Below, piece after piece: positions 1-9,410 of a DNA stretch of 64,000 nucleotides. This DNA is from Lederbergia citrea (GTDB taxonomy: Bacteria > Bacillota > Bacilli > Bacillales > Bacillaceae_C), in assembly GCF_018343525.1 (NCBI RefSeq), contig NZ_JAGYPH010000002.1, positions 744,001 through 808,000 on the forward strand. The letters run 5' to 3'. The position numbers and the translations under genes are program-made. The notes beneath the pieces were generated by a model, which searched no databases, was not told where the DNA came from, and saw nothing but the letters and a program-made list of their open reading frames with translations. Numbering within the stretch: position 1 is the stretch's first letter; every line of letters starts with the position of its first letter.

Positions 1-534
1 GTACTAGTCATAGGTGCGGGACCGATTGGTTTAGGTGTGATGGCATTTGCGAAATTGCAAGGAGCAACAGTGGCAGCGATGGATATGAATAAAGAGCGTC
101 TTCATTATAGTAAAAACGAGATTGGCATTGATCACACAGTCCATGCTGGGGAAAATACAATCAATGAGCTGCGAGAGCTGTTTAACGGGGAACTTCCAGA
201 GACAGTGTTTGATGCCACTGGCAATGTGCATTCAATGAATGCATCTTTTGCCTATCCCGAACAAGGTGGAAAGTTAATTTTTGTCGGACTTGTAAAAGAT
301 AACGTCATTTTTTCCGATCCTGAATTCCATAGAAAAGAACTAACACTGATGAGTAGCCGAAACTCAACAAAAGAGGACTTTTTACATGTCAAGCAGGCGC
401 TTGAGAGCAGTAAAGTACATATGGACGGATTTTTGACTCACCATTGTCACTTTCAAGAAATGCCAATAGTATTCGAGGATTGGCTCACACCGGAATCAAA
501 TGTCATTAAAGCAATAGTGGAAATTTCAAATTAA
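1..534 (+). CDS. Zinc-type alcohol/sugar dehydrogenase, C-terminal part (5' end outside window)
   Basis: The reading frame is open from base 1, so the gene starts before the window; 177 codons remain. The visible part is the NAD(P)-binding Rossmann half of a medium-chain dehydrogenase: the dinucleotide motif GAGPIGLG lies at the very start, followed by an acidic residue region (MDMNKER) that would bind the ribose, and the substrate-domain return at the C terminus. The catalytic zinc ligands would lie in the missing N-terminal half. It sits 61 bp upstream of a GH95 fucosidase gene on the same strand, so oxidation of L-fucose or another released sugar is a reasonable guess, but the substrate cannot be read from this half. 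Confidence 0.85.
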   Translation, partial: VLVIGAGPIGLGVMAFAKLQGATVAAMDMNKERLHYSKNEIGIDHTVHAGENTINELRELFNGELPETVFDATGNVHSMNASFAYPEQGGKLIFVGLVKDNVIFSDPEFHRKELTLMSSRNSTKEDFLHVKQALESSKVHMDGFLTHHCHFQEMPIVFEDWLTPESNVIKAIVEISN

Positions 535-595
535 GGTGCGTAGGAAGCAATAGGTAGAAAAACAATGTCATACCTAAATTAAGGAGATGTTAAAG

Positions 596-2980
596 ATGAA
601 ATTAATGTATAAAAAACCGGCGGTCGCATGGACAGAAGCCTTACCTATCGGAAATGGCCGACTAGGGGCGATGGTTTTTGGTGGAATCGAAAAAGAACAC
701 CTACAGATTAACGAAGATACATTGTGGTCAGGATCTCCTAAAGAGAGTAATAATAAGGAAGCAAAAGCATTACTGCCAAAGCTTAGACAACTAATCAGCG
801 ATGAAAAGTATGAAGAAGCGGATCAGCTGTCAAAAAAAATGATGGGGCCGTACACTCAATCATTTATGCCTTTTGGCGATATATATTTTCGATTTCATCA
901 CGGAAATCTTGGAAGAAATTATGTTAGAGAATTAGACTTACAATCAGCCGTTTCACGCGTTTCTTACTGTGTTGGAAATGCAGCATACAAACGGGAATTC
1001 TTTAGTTCTTTCCCGGATCAAGCATTAGTTATGCGCTTTGAATGCAGTAAACCAGGATTGTTAAATTTCACAGCATCATTTTCAAGCAGCTTACAAGCAG
1101 AGGTTTTCAACGATGATACAGACCTTGTTTTAACAGGTTATGCACCAAAGCATGTCGAGCCAAGTTATGTGATGGCGGATGATCCTGTTGTTTTTGAAGA
1201 AGAAGGAGGTATGAATTTCGAAGGCCGTCTTTCAGTAAAACATGATGGTGGTAATGTTAAATGGAAAAATGGACAGCTGATTGTGGAAGGGGCTTCCAAA
1301 GCAACTCTTTTCTTTACTGCAGCTACAAGCTTTAATGGCTTCGATCTCTCACCAGTAAAAGATGGGCGTGACCCTTCTCATTACTCAAAAGAAGATATGA
1401 AAAAAGTAAAAGAAAAATCGTATGAGGAATTACTTCAAAACCATTTAAAGGATTATCAACATTTATTTGGCCGTACATCATTAACTCTCTTTTCAGAAGA
1501 GGACCATTCTTCGCTTCCTACAGATCAGCGTATTGAACAATTCGGTGCAAAGGACAAGCAACTCGTAGCTCTTCTATTCCAATACGGGAGATATTTATTA
1601 ATCGCTAGTTCTAGGAAAGGGACACAACCAGCTAATTTACAAGGGATATGGAATGATCAAGTACGCCCACCGTGGAGCAGTAATTTTACATTAAATATCA
1701 ATGCTGAAATGAATTATTGGCCGGCAGAAGTTTGCCATTTAGCTGAATGTCATCTTCCTTTACTTGAATTTATTGAAGACTTAGCTGTAAACGGTGCAAA
1801 TACGGCAGAGACCAATTATGGAATGCGCGGATGGGTGGCTCACCATAATAGTGATATTTGGAGACAATCTTCCCCAGTTGGTAATTATGGTGACGGAGAC
1901 CCCATTTGGGTGATGTGGCAAATGGGCGGCGCTTGGTTGGCACAGCACTTATGGGAACACTATGCATTTAATAGAGATAAAACATTTTTGCAAGAAAAAG
2001 CTTACCCGATTATGCGGGATGCGGCTTTATTTTGTCTTGATTGGCTTGTCAAGGACAAAAATGGTTACTATCAAACATCTCCTTCGTCATCTCCTGAACA
2101 TAAATTTAAACTGCCTAATGGTAAGTTAGCGGCGATTAGTTCCTCAGCAACAATGGATTTGGCCATTATTTATGACCTTTTTACAAACTGTATAGATGCT
2201 ATTGAGGAATTAAAGTTAATCGACGATATTAAAGTTGATTTGGAAACAGTACTCGATCATCTTCAACCATATCAAATTGGTAAATATGGGCAACTTCAAG
2301 AATGGATTCAAGATTGGGAAGATGAAGATGTTCACCACCGTCATGTTTCTCATTTATTCGGCGTTTATCCAGGAAGACAGCTTACAGAAAATCGACAAAG
2401 TGAATTTTGGGAAGCGGCAAAAGCATCGTTAAATCGTCGTGGCGATGGGGGAACGGGTTGGAGTCTCGCTTGGAAAATAAATTTATGGGCAAGATTAAGG
2501 GATGGTAATAGGGCACATCAATTTATTGAGAACAAGCTGCAGCTTGTAAGGGAAGATGATTATAACTATCACAAAGGTGGCGTTTATCCGAACTTATTCG
2601 GCGCACATCCCCCATTCCAGATTGATGGAAATTTTGGTTTTACGTCAGGAGTAGCTGAAATGCTGCTACAGTCTCACGAAGGCTTTATTCACCTACTGCC
2701 CGCTCTTCCGGAAGAATGGCTGGAAGGAAAAGTTACGGGGCTTCGTGCTCGAGGCGGCTTCACGATTGATATGGAGTGGGAACGTGGAGAATTGAAAACC
2801 GCTAGTGTGCGTGCGGATCACAGTGGACAGTGTCAAATGAAGGTTGGATCCGGAAAAGTCAAAGTTCAAAGTGAAGCATCCATTGTTGAAAATGATAAGG
2901 GTCTGCTCCTTTTCCAAACAGAGGCGGGAAAAAGCTTTACAATTTCGTTAGAATCAACTAGTTATGTTTCCCGAACTTAA
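596..2980 (+). CDS. GH95-family alpha-L-fucosidase
   Basis: A 794-residue glycoside hydrolase with the full GH95 layout: N-terminal beta-sandwich, linker, (alpha/alpha)6 barrel and C-terminal beta domain. The barrel carries the family hallmark NINAEMNYWPAE near residue 367, whose two Asn residues activate water in characterised GH95 enzymes, and FQIDGNFG near residue 676 with the general-acid Asp. GH95 enzymes invert and release alpha-1,2-linked L-fucose or L-galactose. There is no signal peptide, so it acts in the cytoplasm on imported oligosaccharides. The start was set at ATG 596 because AAGGAG ends at 586; the ATG at 587 would touch it. It shares the locus with a GH29 fucosidase and an ABC importer. 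Confidence 0.93.
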   Translation: MKLMYKKPAVAWTEALPIGNGRLGAMVFGGIEKEHLQINEDTLWSGSPKESNNKEAKALLPKLRQLISDEKYEEADQLSKKMMGPYTQSFMPFGDIYFRFHHGNLGRNYVRELDLQSAVSRVSYCVGNAAYKREFFSSFPDQALVMRFECSKPGLLNFTASFSSSLQAEVFNDDTDLVLTGYAPKHVEPSYVMADDPVVFEEEGGMNFEGRLSVKHDGGNVKWKNGQLIVEGASKATLFFTAATSFNGFDLSPVKDGRDPSHYSKEDMKKVKEKSYEELLQNHLKDYQHLFGRTSLTLFSEEDHSSLPTDQRIEQFGAKDKQLVALLFQYGRYLLIASSRKGTQPANLQGIWNDQVRPPWSSNFTLNINAEMNYWPAEVCHLAECHLPLLEFIEDLAVNGANTAETNYGMRGWVAHHNSDIWRQSSPVGNYGDGDPIWVMWQMGGAWLAQHLWEHYAFNRDKTFLQEKAYPIMRDAALFCLDWLVKDKNGYYQTSPSSSPEHKFKLPNGKLAAISSSATMDLAIIYDLFTNCIDAIEELKLIDDIKVDLETVLDHLQPYQIGKYGQLQEWIQDWEDEDVHHRHVSHLFGVYPGRQLTENRQSEFWEAAKASLNRRGDGGTGWSLAWKINLWARLRDGNRAHQFIENKLQLVREDDYNYHKGGVYPNLFGAHPPFQIDGNFGFTSGVAEMLLQSHEGFIHLLPALPEEWLEGKVTGLRARGGFTIDMEWERGELKTASVRADHSGQCQMKVGSGKVKVQSEASIVENDKGLLLFQTEAGKSFTISLESTSYVSRT

Positions 2981-2996
2981 TCGTAGATAAGTTCGG
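2971..2996 (+). terminator. Hairpin overlapping the GH95 stop codon
   Basis: CCGAACTTA (2971-2979) pairs perfectly with TAAGTTCGG (2988-2996) around an 8-base loop. The stop codon is part of the stem. The hairpin is followed by TTTATAAAG, only a weak U tract, so it may stabilise the mRNA end rather than terminate alone. Confidence 0.5.
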
Positions 2997-3003
2997 TTTA
3001 TAA

Positions 3004-3041
3004 AGCTTCTCTCATTCTTTTAAGAAAGGGAGAAGTTATTT
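3004..3041 (+). terminator. Probable rho-independent terminator after the GH95 gene
   Basis: AGCTTCTC (3004-3011) pairs with GAGAAGTT (3030-3037), one G-T pair included, followed by a short T-rich tail. It separates the fucosidase gene from the regulator gene downstream. The tail is short, so efficiency is uncertain. Confidence 0.5.
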
Positions 3042-3173
3042 CATTGAAAAATAGATCGTGGTTTTTGTGTATATAAACAAAGAATTAAACGCGTTGCGCG
3101 AAGACGGAATATTCCAACTATAACACTGCGTTGATAATTACTTTATGAATTATATCACGGAGGGCTCTAGAAA

Positions 3174-5483
3174 ATGAAAATGCCAAAAATTGTCCGGCGC
3201 TTTATGTTTTCTTACTTGCTAGTTTTTGCTGTGCCTCTTATAACTGGAATCATTATTTATCAAGTTTCTTATAATATGGCGAAATCAAAATCGATTCAAA
3301 CGAGTAAAATGGTACTTAATCAAAGTAAGGATATTTTAGATCGACGCATGATCGAGGTAGATCGTCTTACTAGGTTGCTTGCAACTAATGAAAATTTAAA
3401 CAGATTGTTAAATAGTAGCGATACTGATCAGCATACAAGATTACTTGAGATGCGGAAATTATCACAAGATTTATCTGTTTTATCACAGTCGAATAACATG
3501 TTAAAAGATATATATATTTACTTAAAGGATCAAAACATCATTATTAGTCCTGGTTCAACATATTATCGAATTGAGCATTTTTACGAAAATAATAAATATG
3601 TTAATTTGGATTTCGAACAATGGACAAATATGTTAAAGAACGGAAACCGTACAGTATTGCCATTGCAAACAATTGGAAAGTCTTATGAGCAATTTGATGC
3701 TATCTCATCTATCTACCCTATTCCATATAATGCAATTCAGGAAGTAAAAGGTGTAGCTGTTGTGGTTATTAATGAAAATAACTTGTTAGAGTTATTCGAT
3801 CGCATTACAGATGGGTATAGTGGATGGGCTTATATTGTGGATAGTAACGACAATCTGTTGGCGAAGACTGGGATTGATAGAATCTCAACTGAAACGATGA
3901 ATATTATAAGAGCAAGTAAAAAGGGAGCAACAAATTTCTATGCAAATGATGACCTTGTGATTTCTACTCTATCCAATAGCGATGAATGGACCATTGTAGC
4001 TGGAATACCGAAAGACAAAATACTAGTAGAAGCGAATCGTATTAAAACAACGACAATAACTGTAGCTCTGCTAACCGTTTTAGTAGGTCTTTCCATTTGC
4101 TTTTTACTGTCATATAGAAATTCCGCACCAATTAATCGAATTTTAAAGTATTTAAAACAGGAAGAAAGTGAGACAAACTTATCATATAAAAATGAATTTG
4201 CTTTTTTAGAAGGCAATATATCTCAATTAGTCAATACTAATCGTTCATTGAGAGTAGAGATAGAAGAGCAAAAGCCGTTGCTTAAAAGTGCCGTTATTAA
4301 TAGGCTTTTGCGCGGAGAATTCAGTATAGATGAAGAAATAGAAGAAGCTATGAAACAAGCAGAATTTTACTTCCCGGGAAATAATGTGACGGGAAACGTC
4401 ACGATTCTTTCAATTTCCGGTTATGAAATTGTAGAAAAAGGGGAAGAAATGGTCGCAGGTCATGCACTGCGTATTATCATAAAGACATTTATGGCCGATA
4501 AAAAGATGCCCTTTTTGGTAACAGATATGAGCCACAATAAATTGGTACTCATTCATATATTTCCATATGAAAAAATGGATCAAATTTATTTTCATCATGA
4601 GCAATATTTGATCGAAATATTCAATCATGTTCAATTTACTTATAAGCTCCCCATTGCATTTGGAGTAGGTGATGTTTTTACAAAATATAAAGAAATAAGT
4701 CGTTCTTTTCGAGAAGCAGATGATGCATTGAACTATGCACACTTAATGGGCAACCATACGAAAATTATTCATTACCAAGACGTGGAATCGAAAAAAAGCT
4801 TTTTCTACTACCCATTGGATATCGAGATACGATTAATGAATGCACTAAAAGTGGGTTTGCATGAGGAAGTATGCCATTTGATGGATGAAGTATTCGATCG
4901 AAATCTAAAAGAAAAGGAACTTTCCACTGAAATGGTACTTTGCTTAATTCAAGAAATGAAAGCAACTTTCCTGAAGGAATTGCAAGCAAATACCTTTACC
5001 TATGATCATTTGAAAAATGAAATGAAACACTTATACGCTGCTAGATTGGAAGATGGTATAGAAAATATAAAAAAAAGATTTTCTGACCTTTCCGAAAAAC
5101 ACAGTGATTTGCTACAGAAGAGAAAAAAAGAGGTGGATGAACAATTAGTAAAAGAAGTAATGACGTTTATAGAGCTAAATTACAGCGACCCAAATATGGG
5201 AGTCACGATGATTTGTGATTATGTGAAAAGGTCGGAAAAATTCCTATCTCGCCTATTTAAAGAGAATACTGGTTTTTACGTTTCGGAGTTTTTGGAACGA
5301 TACAGATTGGAAAATGCAGAGAAATTATTGAGTACAACTGAAAAAACAATTGATGAAATAGCTACTTTATCCGGGTACAACAGTGCCCATACATTCCGAA
5401 GGGCTTTTAAACGCATTTATGATCTCACTCCCAATCAATGTAGAAAATATACTAGCGATAAAATACCCGAAATAACATCATAA
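3174..5483 (+). CDS. Membrane-anchored AraC-family regulator (YesN/YtdP-like)
   Basis: This 769-residue protein has a transmembrane helix at about residues 10-30, a long extracytoplasmic sensor region (probably dCache type), a second helix at about 290-312, and a cytoplasmic part ending in a double helix-turn-helix AraC domain at about 660-760 (recognition part around YNSAHTFRRAFKRIY). Proteins of this build in Bacillus and Paenibacillus lie next to LplA/LplB/LplC-type importers and glycosidases and activate them when an extracellular glycan is sensed. Here it directly precedes such an importer, so it is the likely local activator. No receiver domain is present. The ligand is not known. Start ATG 3174 follows GGAGGG. 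Confidence 0.88.
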   Translation: MKMPKIVRRFMFSYLLVFAVPLITGIIIYQVSYNMAKSKSIQTSKMVLNQSKDILDRRMIEVDRLTRLLATNENLNRLLNSSDTDQHTRLLEMRKLSQDLSVLSQSNNMLKDIYIYLKDQNIIISPGSTYYRIEHFYENNKYVNLDFEQWTNMLKNGNRTVLPLQTIGKSYEQFDAISSIYPIPYNAIQEVKGVAVVVINENNLLELFDRITDGYSGWAYIVDSNDNLLAKTGIDRISTETMNIIRASKKGATNFYANDDLVISTLSNSDEWTIVAGIPKDKILVEANRIKTTTITVALLTVLVGLSICFLLSYRNSAPINRILKYLKQEESETNLSYKNEFAFLEGNISQLVNTNRSLRVEIEEQKPLLKSAVINRLLRGEFSIDEEIEEAMKQAEFYFPGNNVTGNVTILSISGYEIVEKGEEMVAGHALRIIIKTFMADKKMPFLVTDMSHNKLVLIHIFPYEKMDQIYFHHEQYLIEIFNHVQFTYKLPIAFGVGDVFTKYKEISRSFREADDALNYAHLMGNHTKIIHYQDVESKKSFFYYPLDIEIRLMNALKVGLHEEVCHLMDEVFDRNLKEKELSTEMVLCLIQEMKATFLKELQANTFTYDHLKNEMKHLYAARLEDGIENIKKRFSDLSEKHSDLLQKRKKEVDEQLVKEVMTFIELNYSDPNMGVTMICDYVKRSEKFLSRLFKENTGFYVSEFLERYRLENAEKLLSTTEKTIDEIATLSGYNSAHTFRRAFKRIYDLTPNQCRKYTSDKIPEITS

Positions 5484-5524
5484 TGTAAAATTAAAAGCTG
5501 AACTCAATTGAATATAGGACGATG

Positions 5525-5558
5525 GGAACAGTTTTTCATTCAAACTGTTTCTTTTTTA
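5525..5558 (+). terminator. Rho-independent terminator after the regulator gene
   Basis: GGAACAGTTT pairs with AAACTGTTTC (5542-5551), followed by TTTTTT. It isolates the regulator transcript from the importer genes, which therefore need their own promoter. Confidence 0.8.
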
Positions 5559-5688
5559 TTAGGAAACAAGGAAATTTTGATTTTTCTTTTGCAATAGTTG
5601 CAAGGGAACGTAGATTTTGTAGATAATGGATGCCCTTGCTTGCATTGTACCTAGTTGAAATTACCATTTGCTTGTTAAGATTTAACTA

Positions 5689-5702
5689 GGAAAGCGTTTT
5701 CA
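5689..5702 (+). promoter_or_regulatory. cre-like CcpA site before the importer operon
   Basis: GGAAAGCGTTTTCA matches the cre consensus TGWNANCGNTNWCA at all but its first base. It lies about 19 bp before the permease start, a position where CcpA binding would block elongation. A weak possible promoter (TTGAAA at 5655) lies upstream. Repression by preferred sugars is inferred. Confidence 0.65.
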
Positions 5703-5720
5703 GTGAGAAGGGGGAGTTCA

Positions 5721-6686
5721 ATGGATACTGTTACGGTAGTAAAGCCAGTTGAAGAGGCTAAGAAAAAATCTCAAACCTTAATACAGAACAATTTGAAAAA
5801 AATGAAGCGACATTGGCAACTATATTTCCTTGTTTTACCACCAGTCTTATACTTTCTAATATTTAAGTATATTCCGATGGCAAACTCTGTTATTGCCTTT
5901 AAGGATTACAGTGTTGTGCAAGGAATATGGGGAAGTCCGTGGGCTGGATGGCGTCACTTTGAATTGTTTTTTAACAATCCGCAGTTTTGGACCCTAGTGA
6001 AAAATACATTCTTCTTGAGTGTATATGCTTTATTAGTAGGTTTTCCCATTCCGATAATTTTAGCACTCTGTTTAAATGAAGTGCGGAATGGAATATTTAA
6101 ACGATCTGTACAAATGATTACGTATGCACCCTACTTTATTTCCACAGTAATTATCGTTTCTATGATTATGTTATTTTTCTCTCCACGCCTCGGAATCGCA
6201 ACTCAATTTTTAGAACTTGTCGGTCTGGATGCCCAAAATATTCTCGGGTCCCCTAGTGCATTTCGACATATTTACGTGTGGTCAGATGTATGGCAGTCAG
6301 CCGGTTATTCCGCAATCATTTATTTAGCGGCCTTAGCGGGTGTAAGTCCGGAATTGTATGAAGCTGCAAAAGTGGACGGCGCCTCGCGTTTGCAAAGAAT
6401 TATTTATATAGATATTCCGAGCATTTTGCCAGTTGCGGTTATCATATTAATTCTTGGTGTTGGAAATATCATGGCAATCGGCTTTGAAAAAGTGTATCTA
6501 TTGCAAAATCCACTAAACTTGCCAACATCAGAAATAATTGCAACATACGTCTATAAAATTGGACTTTTAAATGCAAACTTCAGTTTTGCAACAGCTGTTG
6601 GACTCTTTAATTCTATCATTAATTTAATCTTACTTGTTGTCGTTAATAGTATCGCGAGAAAAGTTTCAAATAATAGCCTTTGGTAA
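5721..6686 (+). CDS. ABC sugar importer permease, LplB family
   Basis: A 321-residue inner-membrane permease of the CUT1 class, LplB/YteP branch. It has six predicted membrane segments beginning about residue 40 and the cytoplasmic EAA loop (EAAKVDGA near residue 212) that docks on the ATPase. It would pair with the next permease and the lipoprotein downstream to import an oligosaccharide. ATG 5721 is preferred to GTG 5703 because AAGGGGGAG ends at 5716. A cre box lies just upstream. No ATPase is encoded nearby, so an MsmX-like shared ATPase is likely. The substrate is inferred from flanking fucosidases to be a fucosylated oligosaccharide. Confidence 0.9.
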   Translation: MDTVTVVKPVEEAKKKSQTLIQNNLKKMKRHWQLYFLVLPPVLYFLIFKYIPMANSVIAFKDYSVVQGIWGSPWAGWRHFELFFNNPQFWTLVKNTFFLSVYALLVGFPIPIILALCLNEVRNGIFKRSVQMITYAPYFISTVIIVSMIMLFFSPRLGIATQFLELVGLDAQNILGSPSAFRHIYVWSDVWQSAGYSAIIYLAALAGVSPELYEAAKVDGASRLQRIIYIDIPSILPVAVIILILGVGNIMAIGFEKVYLLQNPLNLPTSEIIATYVYKIGLLNANFSFATAVGLFNSIINLILLVVVNSIARKVSNNSLW

Positions 6687-6719
6687 AATCCTAAAAATTA
6701 GAAAGGAGAGAATGCAAAT

Positions 6720-7619
6720 ATGGCAGCAAAATCAATGAAAATTAAAGATTCATTCTCGGACCGGATATTTTTAACGATTGTTTACATTTTTCTAGGCATT
6801 TTGACGATCTCCGTACTTTATCCACTCATATATATTGTCAGTTCATCACTAAGTAGTCCAGCTGCTGTGTCATCTGGCCGCGTTTGGCTGTTACCAGTGG
6901 ATTTTTCATTACAAGGATACAAAGTAGTATTTAAAAATCCACAAATTATTACAGGTTATACGAACTCGTTAATTTACACAACATTTGGAACAATTATTAG
7001 TGTCTCTCTTACGGTCCTAATTGCTTATCCGTTATCCAGAAAAAACTTTGTTGGAAGAAATATTTTAATGATTTTTATTGTATTCACAATGCTCTTTTAC
7101 GGTGGGTTAATACCAACCTACTTAGTTGTGAAAGAGTTAGGAATGATTGATACCCGCTGGTCGATGATTATTCCTAATGCCATTGCTGTTTGGCAAGTCA
7201 TTATTGCTCGTACATTCTTCCAATCAACGATTTCGGAAGAATTGGTTGAGGCAAGTGAAATGGATGGCTGCAGTGACTTTCGGTTTCTCTGGTCGGTTGT
7301 TATTCCTTTGTCTAAACCAATCATAGCTGTACTTATACTAATGTACGCTGTCGGTCAATGGAATGCTTACTTTGATGCATTGATTTATTTAAAATCGGAA
7401 GCATTGCATCCGCTACAAATTGTACTGAGAAATATCATTATTTTAAACACAAGCAGCGGGGGTTCGATAGAAGCTTCGGAAATGATTGCTCGTCAACAAT
7501 TAGCTGATTTGATGAAATTCTCTCTCATTGTTGTTGCTAGTTTACCAGTGTTACTTATTTATCCATTCGTACAAAAACACTTTGTCAAAGGAATGATGAT
7601 TGGATCAATAAAAGGTTGA
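6720..7619 (+). CDS. ABC sugar importer permease, LplC/YtcP family
   Basis: The second permease of the importer, 299 residues with six membrane segments. The EAA-type loop reads EASEMDGCSDF near residue 176, a form typical of the LplC/YtcP branch. It begins 33 bp after the first permease with a good ribosome site (AGAAAGGAGAG), so the two are co-transcribed and form the heterodimeric membrane channel. The third component is the lipoprotein encoded next. Confidence 0.9.
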   Translation: MAAKSMKIKDSFSDRIFLTIVYIFLGILTISVLYPLIYIVSSSLSSPAAVSSGRVWLLPVDFSLQGYKVVFKNPQIITGYTNSLIYTTFGTIISVSLTVLIAYPLSRKNFVGRNILMIFIVFTMLFYGGLIPTYLVVKELGMIDTRWSMIIPNAIAVWQVIIARTFFQSTISEELVEASEMDGCSDFRFLWSVVIPLSKPIIAVLILMYAVGQWNAYFDALIYLKSEALHPLQIVLRNIIILNTSSGGSIEASEMIARQQLADLMKFSLIVVASLPVLLIYPFVQKHFVKGMMIGSIKG

Positions 7620-7710
7620 AAAATTACCTTTTGAAAGGGGTGATATATTTACGAAAAATCTTTCATTAGGGCCGTTTTCACACGTCAAGAAAATTAAAAG
7701 GGGTGTTAGT

Positions 7711-9345
7711 ATGAAGAAAAAGTCTTTCTTTGCGTTTATCTTTATCCTTATCAGTGTATTAATGATCACTGGTTGCAATAAAGAGGAAGCCTCTAAAAAG
7801 AAAAAAGGTTCGGAAAGTGATGGTCCTGTCAGGATTTCCGTATTTTCCCAACAAGATGCAAGCAGGAATTTAGAAACTAACTCTTTTACTAAATTTGTTG
7901 AAAAAGAATTTAATATAAAATTTGACTGGCAGGTAACGACATATGACGCAACAGTGGCAGCAGAAGCAAGAAATATTTCTCTTGCAAGCGGTGATTATCC
8001 TGATTTGTTTCTGCTCATTCCGTGGGTTGACCAGTTTTCTCAAACCGATTTACTTCGTTATGGTAAACAGGGAGTCGTACTTCCTTTAAATGATTTAATT
8101 AGGGATCATGCACCGAATATTCAAAGGCTCTTGGATGAACACATGTATTATAAAGCAATGTCAACTGCTCCAGATGGTAATATTTATGGTCTTCCACAAT
8201 TGATTGAATGTTACCATTGCAGCTATCCCAATAAATATTGGATGAACACTGCTTGGTTAGAGAAATTAGGGTTGGAACAACCAAGAACGGTTGATGATTT
8301 AAGAGAAGTATTATTAGCTTTTAAAAATAAAGATCCAAATGGCAATGGAAAAGCAGACGAGGTACCATTGAGTGGTACGCCAGAGCGATTTCATGATATT
8401 CCATTACCTTATTTAATGAATGGTTTTATATATGATGATGCTATTTCACGTTTAATATTAGATAACGGAAAAGTTGATTTTGTAGCGAATAAAGAGGGCT
8501 GGAAAGAAGGCTTGAAATATATTCAGACCTTATATAAAGAAGGTTTAATTGATCCTGGATCGTTTACACAAAACGCCGAAGCTTTACAGAAGTTAGGTAA
8601 TAATGCTGATGGCGAAATTTTAGGTTCAGGTACTGTCATGCATCCTGGAATATTTGTGTCTGAGCCTGAATACCAAAAGGATTATGATCCAGTAGCACCT
8701 CTGGAAGGACCAAACGGCTCTTTTGCTGTTTATAACTATCCTAGTTCTCCGGGTGGGACTTTTGTTTTAACAAATAAAGCGAGTGAGGAAGTACAAATTG
8801 CTGCAATAAAAATGCTGGATTATATGTTTACACCAGAAGGATCGACCCGTGCTCACTTCGGTGAGGAAGGCAAGAGTTGGAAAAGACCTGAAGAAGGCGA
8901 CAAAGCCATTGAAGAAGGGGTAGAACCTTTTTTGAAAACAATACCAGGTGTTGAAGGCGAAGAACCACGTAATGATTCCTGGGGTGCTGCGGCACAATAT
9001 TTTCATCCTAAAGAATACCGGGATTCATGGGTTCAAGTTGAGGATATTTATTCTAGTGAAGGTTATGAACGAAGACTTCAAGAAGCAACAAAACTATATG
9101 ACGGCAAACAGCCGAAAGAAGTATTCCCACATTGGACTGTTTGGATAGAGCCTGAATTAGCCGATGAAGTTGCTATGATGGAAACAAACATTAAGGACTA
9201 TATTGAACAAAATGCACTTCAATTTATTACTGGAGCAAAAGATATAGATAAAGAGTGGGACTCCTATGTCAAAGGGTATGACCAACTGAATTTACCTCGC
9301 TATCTCGAAATTATGCAAAAAGCCTATGATAATTTAGATTTATAA
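7711..9345 (+). CDS. Extracellular sugar-binding lipoprotein of the LplA/YtcQ type
   Basis: A 544-residue solute-binding lipoprotein. The signal peptide ends in the lipobox ITGC with the lipid-anchored Cys at residue 22, followed by a charged Lys/Ser-rich linker. Its length, well above the roughly 420 residues of ordinary CUT1 binding proteins, fits the LplA/YtcQ subfamily that binds larger oligosaccharides. A calcium-loop-like segment, DPNGNGKADEVP, is seen near residue 209. It follows the two permease genes and precedes a GH29 fucosidase, so it should capture the glycan that is then trimmed inside the cell. Confidence 0.9.
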   Translation: MKKKSFFAFIFILISVLMITGCNKEEASKKKKGSESDGPVRISVFSQQDASRNLETNSFTKFVEKEFNIKFDWQVTTYDATVAAEARNISLASGDYPDLFLLIPWVDQFSQTDLLRYGKQGVVLPLNDLIRDHAPNIQRLLDEHMYYKAMSTAPDGNIYGLPQLIECYHCSYPNKYWMNTAWLEKLGLEQPRTVDDLREVLLAFKNKDPNGNGKADEVPLSGTPERFHDIPLPYLMNGFIYDDAISRLILDNGKVDFVANKEGWKEGLKYIQTLYKEGLIDPGSFTQNAEALQKLGNNADGEILGSGTVMHPGIFVSEPEYQKDYDPVAPLEGPNGSFAVYNYPSSPGGTFVLTNKASEEVQIAAIKMLDYMFTPEGSTRAHFGEEGKSWKRPEEGDKAIEEGVEPFLKTIPGVEGEEPRNDSWGAAAQYFHPKEYRDSWVQVEDIYSSEGYERRLQEATKLYDGKQPKEVFPHWTVWIEPELADEVAMMETNIKDYIEQNALQFITGAKDIDKEWDSYVKGYDQLNLPRYLEIMQKAYDNLDL

Positions 9346-9410
9346 ATAGGGAAGCAAGGTTCCTCGCACAGTTTTAAGTTGTATGATTGAATGATGAAAG
9401 GGTGACTGTG